Source: Wurfbainia villosa
Lineage: Eukaryota; Streptophyta; Magnoliopsida; Zingiberales; Zingiberaceae
Direction: 5' to 3'
Length of the DNA: 64,000 nucleotides
Assembly (NCBI GenBank): GCA_025175895.1
Contig: CM045988.1
Location: 92,043,137-92,107,136, forward strand
Shown here: positions 36,767-48,876 of the stretch, piece by piece
Position numbering within the stretch: position 1 is the first letter of the stretch
Layout: each line of letters opens with the position of its first letter
Notes under the pieces: generated by a model
The model's database searches: none
What the model was told of the DNA's origin: nothing
The model's input: the letters and a program-made list of their open reading frames with translations, nothing else
Translations under genes and position numbers: made by a program

Positions 36767-38043
36767 GGAGATTACGAGGAAGGGAGAGTTTCATCCATTG
36801 ATGTGAGCTGTAGGAGTACTGGATTGTTGTTATTATATTATGCTATATATATTTGTCCTCCTTACATTCTTCTGCTGTACTCGTTGTTCTCGGGAGATTC
36901 CATTAGTCCATTGTGATTCATTTCTTGTAATTATGTTCGCGCGGATCGTATACTGATTCGCTCGTCTTCCTTGTATTCATTTCTGACGTTGCTGCAGTTA
37001 TTTGTTCAGTTAGCTGAATCAATTTGTTCATGAAGTTTAATAACATCTCGGGTTAATTTACCAAATTTTGGCGATCGGTTAATGAACTGAGCCTTAAAAT
37101 TAAACCCTGGCAGATTAATTGACAAATAATACATACAAAAGTTATCCTTTGATGCATTATCCAATCGATAGCACTGTAGCAGAAGCAGATTGAGATTCTA
37201 TGCTCGAACTAGATTTGGATTAGATCGCACTTGTCGGAGATTTATTTACGCTTGAATTATATTTGGATCAGCTTGATCTTAATGCGAATGGGTTCGTTCA
37301 GTTGGGTTTAGATTATTTTGGTATCGAAACCCTCTCTATTCCTCATCCTCATAATTGCCCGGGCCAGCCGCCGTTTGAATTCTCCTCTCCCCCTGCGGGT
37401 AGATGGCAGCTGCTAGTGGCGTTGCACAGAGCCGCTGCCGGTGTTGTAGTACCCCAACCTCCAAGGTCGTCGTTCTACTCTTGCTGCTGTTTATCCAGCG
37501 ATCGTCGTCACCGATCTCCTATGCTGCACTGCAATTGCTCGTAATTTTCGGCTTCTCGGATCTAGAAGCAATAATGGTCCAGTCCCTGTGTTTCGACGGA
37601 TCGGAGGCAGGGCCTTTTCCTTCACAGCATCGTTTTTTTTTTCTTCTCATTGCCCTTCTTCGACGGGTATCGAGAGAAACTAATAAAGCAAAATGTTCTG
37701 CAAGAGCGAAATCGGGAACACGCCCGCAATATCTTACCTCATTAGAGTCGCATGTAATCTATCGTACGCGTTGTGCACGCGCATACAGTATCCACATGGA
37801 CAGAGTATTTAACCACCGCTGTAGTCCCGTAAGATCTAACTCGTACGCATTATGTCACACACACTCTCTCACATCGTTTTGCCAGTTAATTTAGTAAATT
37901 TAGTGATCTCTATCCAACAACAAGCAATCGAAAAAGATAAATCATAAAAAACTTTATAAATTTTGATATGATGATCAAAATCAGAAAAAAAAATTAAATT
38001 TTCTTCGAAACTCTTATCTTATTCACAAATTGAATCGTATCTT
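36767..38043. other. Spacer with a possible orphan first exon
   Basis: From 37360 the DNA is GC-richer. An ATG at 37403 opens a frame reading MAAASGVAQSRCRCC, then a leucine-rich hydrophobic stretch. This looks like the first exon of a secretory-type gene or a random frame. No domain is recognisable, and a retrotransposon starts 640 bp further on, so any gene here may be truncated. Otherwise nothing is seen. Confidence 0.25.
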
Positions 38044-39993
38044 TGTTGGGATGTATACTGAAAGCCTAGCTCTTTTGTATGAACATCTTTATTTTGAAAT
38101 AAGAATCACATGATCATTATTTGCATATTTTTATGGTTATGCAATATTGTCTAATACGTTACATTGTAGATAACATGGTGTGTGGTGTCACACGGGAGAT
38201 CTTGTTATCGGCTCCTTGTAAAGTATAAGTAAAGGCTCACAACCGAGATGACTTTGAACAAATCATCGGAATGGTTGTAGTGTGATTTGGTATTGGTTTG
38301 TCTTGACCATAGAATCACACTAGTGCACTTTGTGTGTATTGAGCAGGACCTACACAGAGGTGATTCGATTTATTGTTGACTACATAATCGAATCGGACCT
38401 CAGATATTATTTAGTACATACTCTTAATCCCAATATAATAACGGGCACATATACTTGGTACTCATCTCTTTGATTTACCAATGAGCGAGATTTATAGATT
38501 AAATCGATAGACTCGGTAAGTTGGGAGATGATATTATTTATATGGTGTACCGTTGATTATAGGAGGAAACCGTGTCCTATATATTAGGATGATGATGTCC
38601 CCTTGAGGAGCTCATAAGGTTCATCATGTAAACCCTGCAGGTGGACTTGGTCCGGTATGATGAAAAGGTTGAGTGGTACTACTCAAGGAGTTAGATGTTG
38701 ATTAATTAATGGTTAGTAAATTAATTAATCGACGGACATTCGAGATCTTAAACACGGGGAGAAAATGTACAAATAATATATGGAGCCCATATTGTCATAT
38801 GGGGGTTGGTGAGGTAGATCAATGATGAACCTTTAGTGGATTGGATCATCATTAGTGGATCAGACTTTATGTGGGCTTGATCCATGGGTGGCCAAGACCC
38901 AACTCCTCTTCATGGTCTCTAATGTAGTCCATTAACACCACAAGATGCTTAGATCCAATGGATAGAAACAAAACACTAAGATCCATTGGTAGAGATTAAA
39001 TCTCTAAGATCTGACGGTTAAGATTAAATCTCTAGATCCGACGGTTGAGATTAAATCCCTAGAACCAATGGAGGAGATTAATTCATGGCTTATCCCCAAA
39101 CTCTATAAAAGGTGGCATGGGGTTGGCGTGAAGAACATCATAGGAAGGGAGCAAGGCTTGGGCGGCAAGAATAGGGCAATCCTAGTTGAGATAGGATTGG
39201 AATTAGGGTTAGGGTTTGGAAGCAAGGGTGGCACCAAATAAGACAAGTTTTCCTTCTTCTTCCTTTTTCCATTCCCTTTCTTCCCAGCCCTTGGCTGGCG
39301 CCCAAAACACTCCCCTCTCTTCTCCTTAGGTGGTGGAAACAAGATATAGGGTTTCCCTTGGTGTCTTGGTAGTTTTCCATCATCTTCTTCTCCTTCTAGT
39401 TGGCCGGCGGCAAGAACTTCTATAGTTCTTTGTTGGTTGAGTTTTTGAAGGAGAAAAACATTGTTTCTCTTCTTCCTCTTGCTTGGGAAAAGCAAGGAAG
39501 GAAGTTTTGCGATCTAGGAGCTTCGACTTTTGGTGGATCGTCGCCCACACGACGTCCAAAAGGAGGAGGGTCATACATTAGAAGACCAAGAGGTATAACT
39601 ATTCTTCTATCTCTTTTATTCATTGCTTGTGTTTGTTTTTCAAAATATAAGCATGTTATATTTCTATAAATAGGCTAAATAATACTTGGATCCCGAGTAT
39701 AAACACAAAAATCGGCGATCCGAACATCGTCTATTCCGCGGCTACTCGTAGAATAGAGGATGGTCACTTGAACAACTAGTTTGTTCAAGTGACCTCTCTA
39801 AACGAATAGCATGACGATGACTTGGTTGCTTTGGGAATCCCTTTTGTCTAGGATTAAATTTTTTTAATCTGGGGACATCGAAGGGATCACCATGGTCAAG
39901 CAACCGAGGCGAAGGGGAAGTGAAGTTTCCCCTCACGGACTCGACAAGGGAAATCCCTTCAATTGGTATCAGAGCTTCCGGGCAAAACCTTTA
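38044..39993 (+). repeat. 5' LTR of element A
   Basis: Starts TGTTGGGATGTATACTG. By comparison with the 3' LTR of A', it ends at about 39993, after an embedded primer-binding-site copy. It contains a hairpin (38700-38730), ~25-bp tandem repeats (about 38960-39075) and a TATA box (CTATAAAAGG, 39102-39111). The transcribed part begins shortly after. Confidence 0.8.
38960..39111 (+). promoter_or_regulatory. LTR promoter: tandem ~25-bp repeats upstream of a TATA box
   Basis: Four to five units on the theme 'gatccgacggttgagattaaatctcta' (varied) stand directly upstream of CTATAAAAGG. The same arrangement occurs in the other A-family LTRs at about 43370-43508, 49790-49925 and 53668-53810. Tandem activator repeats ahead of a TATA box are known in other copia LTRs. 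Here the enhancer role is inferred. Confidence 0.6.
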
Positions 39994-40008
39994 ATTGGTA
40001 TCAGAGCC
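39964..40008 (+). other. Duplicated primer-binding site of element A
   Basis: TGGTATCAGAGC, complementary to the 3' end of initiator tRNA-Met, occurs at 39964-39975 and again at 39996-40007, 32 bp apart. Comparison with the 3' LTR of A' shows that the first copy lies inside the LTR. The second is the true PBS. Confidence 0.75.
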
Positions 40009-40583
40009 AAGGTTTCCGGTTTTGTGTGTTTAGGATTCGGTTAATTTTTATGCACTTTTTCATATATTATATGTGCTGGATAATAGTAGGATATGCGTAG
40101 TTTAACTCTTTGGTTGCAGACATAAGATCCAACTATTATGGTCATATGTGTGTATGTGATTGTATGTGTGTAAATGTTTATTTTGTTGAATCCTCGGGGT
40201 TGACGAGGCTAGTATTTAGTTTTTGTAAATTAAATACGACATTGTTTAGCCGCTCTTTATTTTATTTTACTTTCGATCTAGATTTCATGTACACTCCCTC
40301 GTGGAGTATAGGATCGATGGATGTAAATTAAAATAGGATTTAGTCTCGGCTCGGATCTCCGGATGGCTCGTACATGGCATAGGAGGAGCGGACGAGATGG
40401 CGATGCGACAAGAGTCATATTGAAGACAAAAGCCATAATAGTTGGAAAATAATTTATTTTTCATATTTATTGCTTTTTGTTTGATATGCATGTCGTAGGC
40501 TAGGAAAATTCCTCAATTTCAAATTACTAAGTGGGAGAGGGATATTTTTATAAATTCCCGCGGCCTCCATTACAATTTGACAA

Positions 40584-40942
40584 GTGATGCAAACAAACTT
40601 GCGCGTCGGCTCTGAGTGCCTTCCTCCCCATCGGATGGGTTTGTTTGCGGATCACAAGGTCGAATATGGTTATAGGAAATTATCAAGGAGCGTGTGTACT
40701 TGCCCATCGTAAGGCACATAACCCAAGATAATTACCTTGGTACCGAGTAATGGTGAACACTTAGATGCAAATATAAGTATCCTCCCCATCGGAGTCACTG
40801 CTTTTATTTGTAGGGTCAAAGAGAAACCAACTATTAATTTTACTTGTCAAAAAGTTAGGTTGACAAGATAGTAAAATTAATGGCTAAAACCTCCTCTTAC
40901 AAATGTAGAATTCGTATACGTCCACACTATCGTGGCATACGA
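40584..40942 (+). other. Hairpin-rich 5' leader of element A
   Basis: Successive hairpins lie between the PBS and gag. GTGATGCAAACAAAC (40584) pairs with GTTTGTTTGCGGATCAC (40639). GGTTAT (40668) pairs with ATAACC (40718). CAAATATAAG (40768) pairs with CTTTTATTTG (40801). ATTAATTTTACTTGTCAA (40833) pairs with TTGACAA plus GTAAAATTAAT (40860-40881). TCGTAT-CCAC (40912) pairs with GTGG-ATACGA (40932). The first and third share the loop motif TCCTCCCCATCGGA. Such structures could serve packaging, dimerisation or translation; that is inference. Confidence 0.65.
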
Positions 40943-41089
40943 TATTCCCGGTGTTTAGAGGTGTTGGTTGATTTTGAAATTTTATTGTTTGAGGAATCAA
41001 TAATTTTTTGAAATCTACAGTAATGATCTATGTGATTCTTAGGATTTTCAAAAATGACTTTCAGTCCACTTACTATGATACAAAAAGAA

Positions 41090-42410
41090 ATAAACTTACT
41101 GTACCCAAATAATGTTGATTGGAAAAGAATCTAGATATTGTCTTATCTGCTAAGGAGTACAAGTATGCACTCATCGAAGAGTGTCCTCAAGCCATGGTTG
41201 CTCAAAAAGGTTTCTACTTCTAAGCCGAAAGGCAAGAAGAAGAAGAAACAAGGTGGAGCAAAGGTGGTGGGAGGATCTCAGGGAGGAGTGAAGAAGCCGA
41301 AAGGCAAGTACTTTAAGCAGGATGGACATTGGAAGAAGGACTGTCCCAGTCCAAAACAGAACAAAGGTATATCCTTTGGACTAGTCGTTGAAACATGATT
41401 AGCGGTGTTATCTATCAGCACCTGGTGTGTAGATATGAGAGCCACTAATCATGTCTGCAACACTTTGCAGGGGTTTCAGGAAACCCAACGACTAGCTAAA
41501 GGGGAGATTACCATTTTGGGCAATGCCATGAAGGTGGCGGCTATTGCAGTGGGAGAAGTTTTATTTATCTCTTGAGAAAAATAAAACTTAGGTTCTGGAA
41601 AATTCCCTTTATGTATCTTTATTTAGAAAGAATTTAGTTTCAGTTTCTAAATTATTATGAATGGATATTCTATTTCTTTTAATGACAGAGTTGTTATAAA
41701 AAGGAATAGGGAGAATATCTGTTCAGGTACATTGAAAGGAAATTTGTATACAAAACCTCCCACGATGCAAATTGAAGTTAATAACTCATCTTCTAGAAAA
41801 GAACCTTCAAAGATGAACCAAACATATCTTTGGCTTCTTAGGCTTGGTCACATTAACCTAAGCAGAATTCAAAGGTTGATAGCTGATGGACCTTTGGGTT
41901 CATTAGTAGTGGAGGATCTCCCAACCTGCGGATCTTGCTTGGAGGGTAAGATGACCAAGAGGCCTTTCAAGGCCAAGGGGTATAGATCCAAAGATGTGTT
42001 GGAATTGGTTCATTCTGATTCGTATGGTCCTATGTCTATCCAGGCAAGAGGTAGTTTTGAATATTTTGTCTTTTTCATAGACAATTATTCAAGATGACAC
42101 TACGATCTGATCGTAGTGGTGAATACCTCTTGGGAGAGTTTAGGAATTACTTATCAGAGGCTGGGATTCAATCCCAATTGTCTGCACCTGGCACACCCCA
42201 GCAGAACGGTGTAGCAGAGCGAAGGAATAGGACTCTTATGGAGATGATTAGATCGATGATGAGTTATTCTGACTTGTTTTATAGTCCTAGAGATCAGAGA
42301 GTGATCGTTAACACGAACGCCAGATTTCTAGAGGAAGACTATGTGATAAGCCACAAGCCCAAGAGTAAAATTGTTCTGGATGAGTTAAAAGGGAAGTCAC
42401 TTCTTTAGTA
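41090..42410 (+). pseudogene. Deleted gag-protease-integrase region of element A
   Basis: A gag N-terminal scrap (NLDIVLSAKEYKYALIEECP, about 41122) jumps straight to the basic linker and a zinc knuckle that has lost its first two Cys (YFKQDGHWKKDCP, about 41310). The protease active-site area near 41430 keeps ATNHVC but not the DTG triad. Pre-integrase (LGHINLSRIQRL) and the first integrase Asp (HSDSYGPM, about 42015) follow. A deletion then joins DNYSR directly to LRSDRSGEYLL (42095-42130). A second deletion removes the segment after MMSYSDL (42275). It is a non-functional polyprotein. Confidence 0.8.
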
Positions 42411-42437
42411 CCACCGGTACAAGAGGATATACCACAT

Positions 42438-44703
42438 TGTTGGGATGTATACTGAAAGCCTAGCTCTTTTGTATGGACATCTTTATTTTGAAATAAGAAT
42501 CACATGATCATTGTTTGCATGTTATATTTATATGTGTGCATATTGTCTAATATTTTACATTGTAGATAACATGGTGCCTGGGTGCGGCACAGAAGATCAT
42601 GTTATCAGTCCCTTGTAGAATATAAGTAGAGGCTCACAACCAAGATGGTTTTGGACAAACCATTGGCATGGTTGTAGTGTAGCTTGGTATTGTTTTATCT
42701 TGAACATAGAGTTACACTAGTACACCTCGGTGTATTGAGCAGGACCGACATAGAGGTGATTCAATTTATTGCTGACTACATAATTGAATCGGACCTCGGA
42801 TATTATGTTGTACATGCTCTTAATCCCGATATAATAACGGGCACATGTACTTAGTATTTATTTCTTTGATTTACCAGAGGGTGAGATTTCTATGGATTAA
42901 ATCAATATGCCCGGTAAGTTGGGAAGTGATATTATTTACATGGTGTGTCGTTGATTATAGGAGGAATCCGTGTCCTATATATTAGGTTGATGATGTCCCC
43001 TTGAGGAGCTCATAAGGTTCATCATGTAAACCCTGCAGGTTGACTTAGTCAACATGATGATAAGGTTGAGTGGTACTACTCGAGGAGTTAGATGTTAATT
43101 AATTGATGGTCAGTAAATCAATTAATTGACGGACATTCGATATCTTAAACACGGGGAGATGGATGTACAAATAATATATGGAGCCCATATTAATTTATGG
43201 GGGTTGGTGAGGTAGTTCGATGATGATCCTCTAGTGGAATGGAACATCATTGATGGATCAAGTTTGTGTGGTTCCGATCCATCGGGTGGCCAAGACCCAA
43301 CTCCTCCTCATGGTCCCTATCGTAGCCTAATATAAACCTCATGAAGTCTAGATCAAATGATGGAAAACAAATCTCTAGATCAGACGGTTAGGATTAAATT
43401 TCCTAGAACAAGCGGTTGAGATTAAATCTCTAAATCCGACGGTTGAGATTAAAACCCTAGAACCGGCGGTGGAGATTAAACCAAGGCCTAAACCTAACTC
43501 TATATAAAGGGAGAGGAAAGGTTGGATAAGGTGGCAAGAAAATTGGGAATTAGTTCCTATATTTTTGGCTACCTCATCAATAACCAATTTTCTCCTAAGT
43601 TCTATATAAGGGAGCATGGGTTGGCGGCAACTAAGTTTTTGGATGGTTCATGATGGATGCTAAGGAAATTAGGGTTTTGCCTAGCATTACTTAGGCGGCA
43701 GAACCTCTAGGAGGAAACCCTAATTAGGGTTTTGGCTCCTTAGGTTGGGCGGCCAAGGTGGTGGAGGAGGCGGCAACCTATGGATGAGCTTGTCTTCTTC
43801 CTTGGAGGTGGCTGGCTCCTAGATCTCTCCTCTCCACCATGCTTAGTGCAAGAACCTATGGAGAAACCTAATTAGATTGGGTTTGGCTCTTTGGATTAGG
43901 ACTAGGTTTGGAAGTTATGGTTGGCGGCAACTATAGGGGAAGGCTCATCTTCTTCCTTCTAAGGGTTGGACCACTACCTTCTCTTCCTCTACCTTGGTTG
44001 GCGGCAAGAAATGCTAGGGTTTGAAGGCCTATAGGGAAGTGTTCTTCTTCTTCCTAGGGTGTTGGCTTCCTATCCTTTTCCTATACCTTTGGTGGTTATT
44101 CCTCTTTTCCTTTTCCTCTTGGCTTTGTCCCTAGTTCGGTTGCTTAGTTGTTTCCATTATGTTCTCTCTATTCTTGGGGCGGTGGCATCAATCCTTTGTG
44201 GATTGGTGGTTGGCTCAAGCAAGAAGGAAAGAGAGTTCTTCTTTCTTTGGATTGAAGAAGATCTAGGAAGCTTCAACTTGTGGAGGATCTTCGCCCACAC
44301 GAAGTCTACAAGGAGGTTAGGACATACGATAGAAGATCAAGAGGTATAAAAGTTTTATAACTTTATTATTATTCTTTGCATGTTCTTATTGATATGCTAG
44401 CTTATATTTCTTTATGTTAGTATATGTTGATTATACTAGTTTACATTTGTATGTATTTGTATAATCATGGACCCGAAGACAAACACAAAAAGCGATCCGT
44501 CAGTCGTCTCTTCATGCTAACCGACTAGAAGAGTTGTGTTGCTTGAACAACTAGTTTGTTCAGCGATCGCTCAGTCGTTAACCGCGACGGAATTGGTTGT
44601 GCTTAGGAAACTCATCCCATCGGATTAGTTTTCATTAGTGAAAATTTTAATCAGGGGACATGGGAGCCTATGAGCCATTCAGAAATAGCACGATTGCCAA
44701 CAA
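42438..44703 (+). repeat. 5' LTR of element A'
   Basis: Starts TGTTGGGATGTATACTG and ends CCAACA next to a single PBS (aatggtatcgagcc, 44704). It contains the LTR hairpin (43097-43127), the ~25-bp repeats (about 43370-43480) and a TATA box (CTATATAAAGG, about 43499). It is longer than the A LTR because of extra sequence in the transcribed part. Confidence 0.8.
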
Positions 44704-45282
44704 ATGGTATCGAGCCACGGTTTCGGTTTTGTGTGTTTTGGATTGGTTACTTTCATGCACTTATCATATATTTTGTATGCGGATAATAGTAGGATGTCGT
44801 AGGCTAACTTTTTGGTTGCGGGCATAAGATCCCTATTATGGCTATATGTGTGTATGTGATTGCATTTGTGTGTGATTGTATATTATTTGAATCCTCGGGG
44901 TTGTGAGGCTAGATTAGTATTTAATTTTTGTAATTAAATACGACATTGTTTAGCCGCTCATTTTAGTTTACTTTCGATCTAGATTATTTGTACACTCCTT
45001 CGTGGATAATAGGATCGATGGATGTAAATTAAAATGTTTTATCTCGGCTCGGACCTCTTTGGTGACTAGCGCCATGGGAAAGGATGGAAGCGGACGAGGT
45101 GGCGACATGACGGGGCGCATATTGGAGAACAATGCCATAATAGTTGGAAAAATTCTGATTTTTCCATATTTGCTGATTTGTTTTATATGCATGTTGTGTG
45201 TGCTTGAAAATTCCTCATTTTCAATTTACTAAGTGGGAGAGGATATTTTAATTAATTCCCATGGCCTCCATTACAATTTGAC

Positions 45283-45640
45283 GTGTGATGCAACAAACTT
45301 GTGTCGGCTCTGAGTGCCTTCCTCCCCATCGGATGAGTTTGTTTGCGGATCACTAGGTCAAATAATGGTTATAGGAAATTATCTAGGAGCGTGTGTACTT
45401 CCACAGCGGTAAGGCACATAATCCGAAATAATTCCCTTAGTATCGTGTAATGGTGCACACTTAGATGCAAATAAAAAGTATCCTCCCCATCGGAGTCACT
45501 GCTTTTATTTGTAGGGCCAAAGAGGAACCAACTATTAATTTTATTTGTCAAAAAGTAAGGTTGACAAGATAATAAAATTAATGGGTAAAACCTCTCTCTT
45601 ACAAATGTAGAATTCGTATCGTCCACTATCGTGGCATGCG
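45283..45640 (+). other. Hairpin-rich 5' leader of element A'
   Basis: The same series of hairpins as at 40584-40942 is kept although the sequence has diverged. In the fourth hairpin T45544 pairs with A45572, where element A has C40843 with G40871. The CAAATAAAAAG/CTTTTATTTG hairpin is better paired here than in A. Confidence 0.6.
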
Positions 45641-45829
45641 ATATTCTCGGTGTTTTGAGGTGTTGGTTGATTTCAAAATTTTATTGTTTGAGGAATCAAT
45701 AATTTTTTGAAATCTAAAGTAATGATCTATGTGATTCTTAGGATTTTCAAAATTGACTTTCAGTCCACTTATTGTGATACTAAAGGAAATAAACTTACTG
45801 TACCCAAATAATGTTGATTGGAAAAGAAT

Positions 45830-48800
45830 CTAGATGTTGTCTTATTTGCTAAGAAGTACAAGTATACTCTTCAAAGAGTGCCTCGTCATGGTTGCTCGGT
45901 TTCTACTTCTAAGCCGAAAGGCTAGAAGAAGGAGAAACAAGGTGAGCAAAGGTGGTGGAGGATCTCGGAGGAGTGAAGAAGCCAAAGGCAAGTACTTCAC
46001 TTACTAGCAGATGGACATAAGAAGAAGGATTATCCCAATCCAAGCAAGAACAAAGTATATCTTTGGTCTAGTCTCTGAAACATGGTTAGCTGTGTTATCT
46101 ACTGCAAGACTGTGTGTAGATACGGAGAGCCACTAATCATGTCTCACACTTTGCAGGGTTCCAGAAACCCGACTTTACTAGCTAAAGGATATTACCATTT
46201 ACTTGGGCAATGCCATGAAGATGGGCTATTGCAAAGGGGAGATATTTTATTTATCTTTGAGAAAAATAAAGTTTTGGTTCTTAAGAATTTTCTTTATGTA
46301 TCTTTATTTAGAAAGAATTGTTTTGGTTTCTAAATTATGGATGGATAATTTATTCCTTTTAATGACAGATTTGTTATAAAAGGAATAGGGATATTATCTA
46401 TTCAGTACATAGAAAGGAAATTAATAATTTGAACCACAAGCTCCTACGATGCAAATTGAAGTTAAATAACTCATCTTCTAATTCCGATAAGAGAAAAGAA
46501 CCTTCAAGATGAACCAAACATATCTTTGGGATCTTAGGCTTGGTCATATTAACCTAAGCAGTAATTCAAAGGTTGATAGCCGATGGACCTTTGGGTTCAT
46601 TAGTGGTGGAGGATCTCCCAACTCGCAATCTTGCTTGAGGGTAAGATGACCAAGAGGCCTTTCAAGGCCAAGGGTATAGATCCAAAGATGTGTTGGAATT
46701 TCATTCTGATTCAGATGGTCCTATGTCTATCCAGCAAGAGGTAGTTTTGAATATTTTGTCTTTTTCATAGACAATTATTCAAGATGACACTACGATCCGA
46801 TCGAGTGGTGAATACCTCTTGGGAGAGTTTAGGAACTACTTATCGAGAGCTTGGGATTCAATCCCAATTGTCCGCACCGCACACCCACAGAACGGGTGTA
46901 GCAGAGCGAAGGAATAGGACTCTTATGGAGATGGTTAGATCGATGATGAGTTATTCTGACTTGCCAGATTCGTTCTGGGGATATGCTCTAGATACGACGG
47001 TGTACATTCTGAACATGGTACCATCTAAATCAGTGCTTTCTAATCCCACAGAGTTGTGGACTGGGCGAAAGCCTAGTCTAAGACATATTCGATATGGGGA
47101 GTCCAAAGACATGTTCAAGGCGAGATCGGTAAGTTGGAACCTCGCATGTATGCATGTTCGTTGGCTATCCCAGGGGAACGAAGGGTGATTTGTTTTATAG
47201 TCCTAGAGATCAGAGGGTGATCGTTAGTACGAATGCCAAATTTCTAGAGGAGGACTATGTGATGAACCACAAGCCCACGAGTAGGATTGTTCTCGAGGAG
47301 TTGATAGGGAAGTCACTTCAGATCACCGCATAAGAGGATATACCACATGTCACCGCACCGCGTGTCACAGAGGATACACAGTGATACCTCATCGTAGAGT
47401 GGAGGGTTGTGAGACACTGATAGATTCATGTTCTTGGGAGAATCTTCCGATTTCGGTCCTCGAACATGAACCCGATCCTGGACATATGACGAGGCAATCC
47501 AAGATATAGATGCAAAGATCTTTGCAAAGTGCAATGAATACCGAGATTGAATCTATGGATTCAAATCAGTCCGGGAGCTCCTATGCATAGCACTCATATG
47601 AATTTATGAGGTGTGACAGATGGATGTCAAGATGCCTTTCCTTAGTGGAAGTCTTGAGGAATCCATCTATATGAAGCAACCGAGGGATTCATTGCTAAGG
47701 GCAAAGAGCATCTTGTATGTGTTTAATCGGTCCATTTATGGATCAAGCAAGCTTCGAGGTCTTGAACATCCGCTGATGAGGTAAATCCAAATTTATGGAT
47801 TTATTCAAAGTTCGGATGAGTCTTGTGTATACAAGAGATGTGAAGGAAACGTAGTGGTATTTTTGTACTATATGTAGATGACATTTTGGTGGTTGGCGAC
47901 AACATCGAAGTGTTATCAGACGTAAGGGTATGGTTGTCCAATGAGTTTGATATGAAGGACTTGGGAGAGGTTAGACACATCCTTGGGATCGAGGGATCAC
48001 TGGAAAAGGATGTAGTACTTATCCCAAGCTTCATACATAGACATGGTTTTGGATCGTTTTAGCATGCAATACTCCAAGAAGGGTTTTCTACCTTTCAGGT
48101 ATGGAGTTCCTTTATCAAAGGAGATGTATCCTAGATCATCTGAGGAGATAGAGGAGATGAAGGCGGTCCCTTATGCTTCGGCAGTAGGAAGCCTCATGTA
48201 TGGGATGCTCTGTACGAGACCAGATATCTGCTTTGCCGTGGGCATGGTCAGCAGATATCAGAGTAATCCAGGACAGGGACATTGGACTGCGGTAAAGCAT
48301 ATATTGTAGTGCCTGAGAAGGACTAGGGATTATATGCTAGTTTACCGGGCAGACCAATTACTCCCTGTGGGTTACATAGATTCCGATTTCCAATCTGATA
48401 GGGATAACAGTAAGTCTACCTCAGGTTTTGTGTTTACTTTTGGAGGTGGAGCCATAGTATGGAAGAGTGTCAAGCAGAAATGCGTGGTGGACTCTACCAT
48501 GGAAGCTGAGTGTATGGCAGCCTCTTAGGCGGCCAAAGAAGCTGTATGGCTCAGGAACTTCCTGATGGACTTGGATGTGATTCTTGGTTTGCCCAGAACT
48601 ATCACAATTTATTGTGATAATAATGGTGCAGTTGCAAACTCGAAGGAACCACGAGCCCATAAGGCTAGTAAACACATAGAGTGCAAGTACCACCTGATAC
48701 GAGAAATCGTAAAGGAGGTAGAAGTAAGCTGTCGCCTAGATTGCATCAGAGGATGACCTGGTAGACCTTTTCACTAAGGCCCTTCTGGCGAGAGCTTTGA

Positions 48801-48870
48801 TAGGCAAGTGGAGGGAAGGGGAATCAGATGTATGGCAGTAAGAGGACAGCATAGTCTTTTAGTATAAGTG
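45830..48870 (+). pseudogene. Frameshifted gag-pol remnant of element A'
   Basis: It shows the same gag, integrase and reverse-transcriptase deletions as element A. The integrase Glu region (GVAERRNRTLMEM, about 46905) is readable but shifted. SFWGYALDTTVYILNMVPSK follows near 46970; this part is missing in A. YVDD of reverse transcriptase is at about 47872, out of frame with its surroundings. Most of the RNase H domain is open (48334-48528, 48565-48756) except for a stop codon near 48526. Confidence 0.75.
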
Positions 48871-48876
48871 GGAGAT

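Noticed and set aside
39400..39669. Open frame in the A LTR, repeated at 63529-63864
   Set aside because: Recurs only because the LTR recurs. It is transcribed leader with no gag-pol similarity.
43375..43617. Minus-strand frame with repeated 'ISTVGSR'-like peptides (also near 49771-49959)
   Set aside because: Produced by the ~25-bp tandem repeats of the LTR read in reverse.
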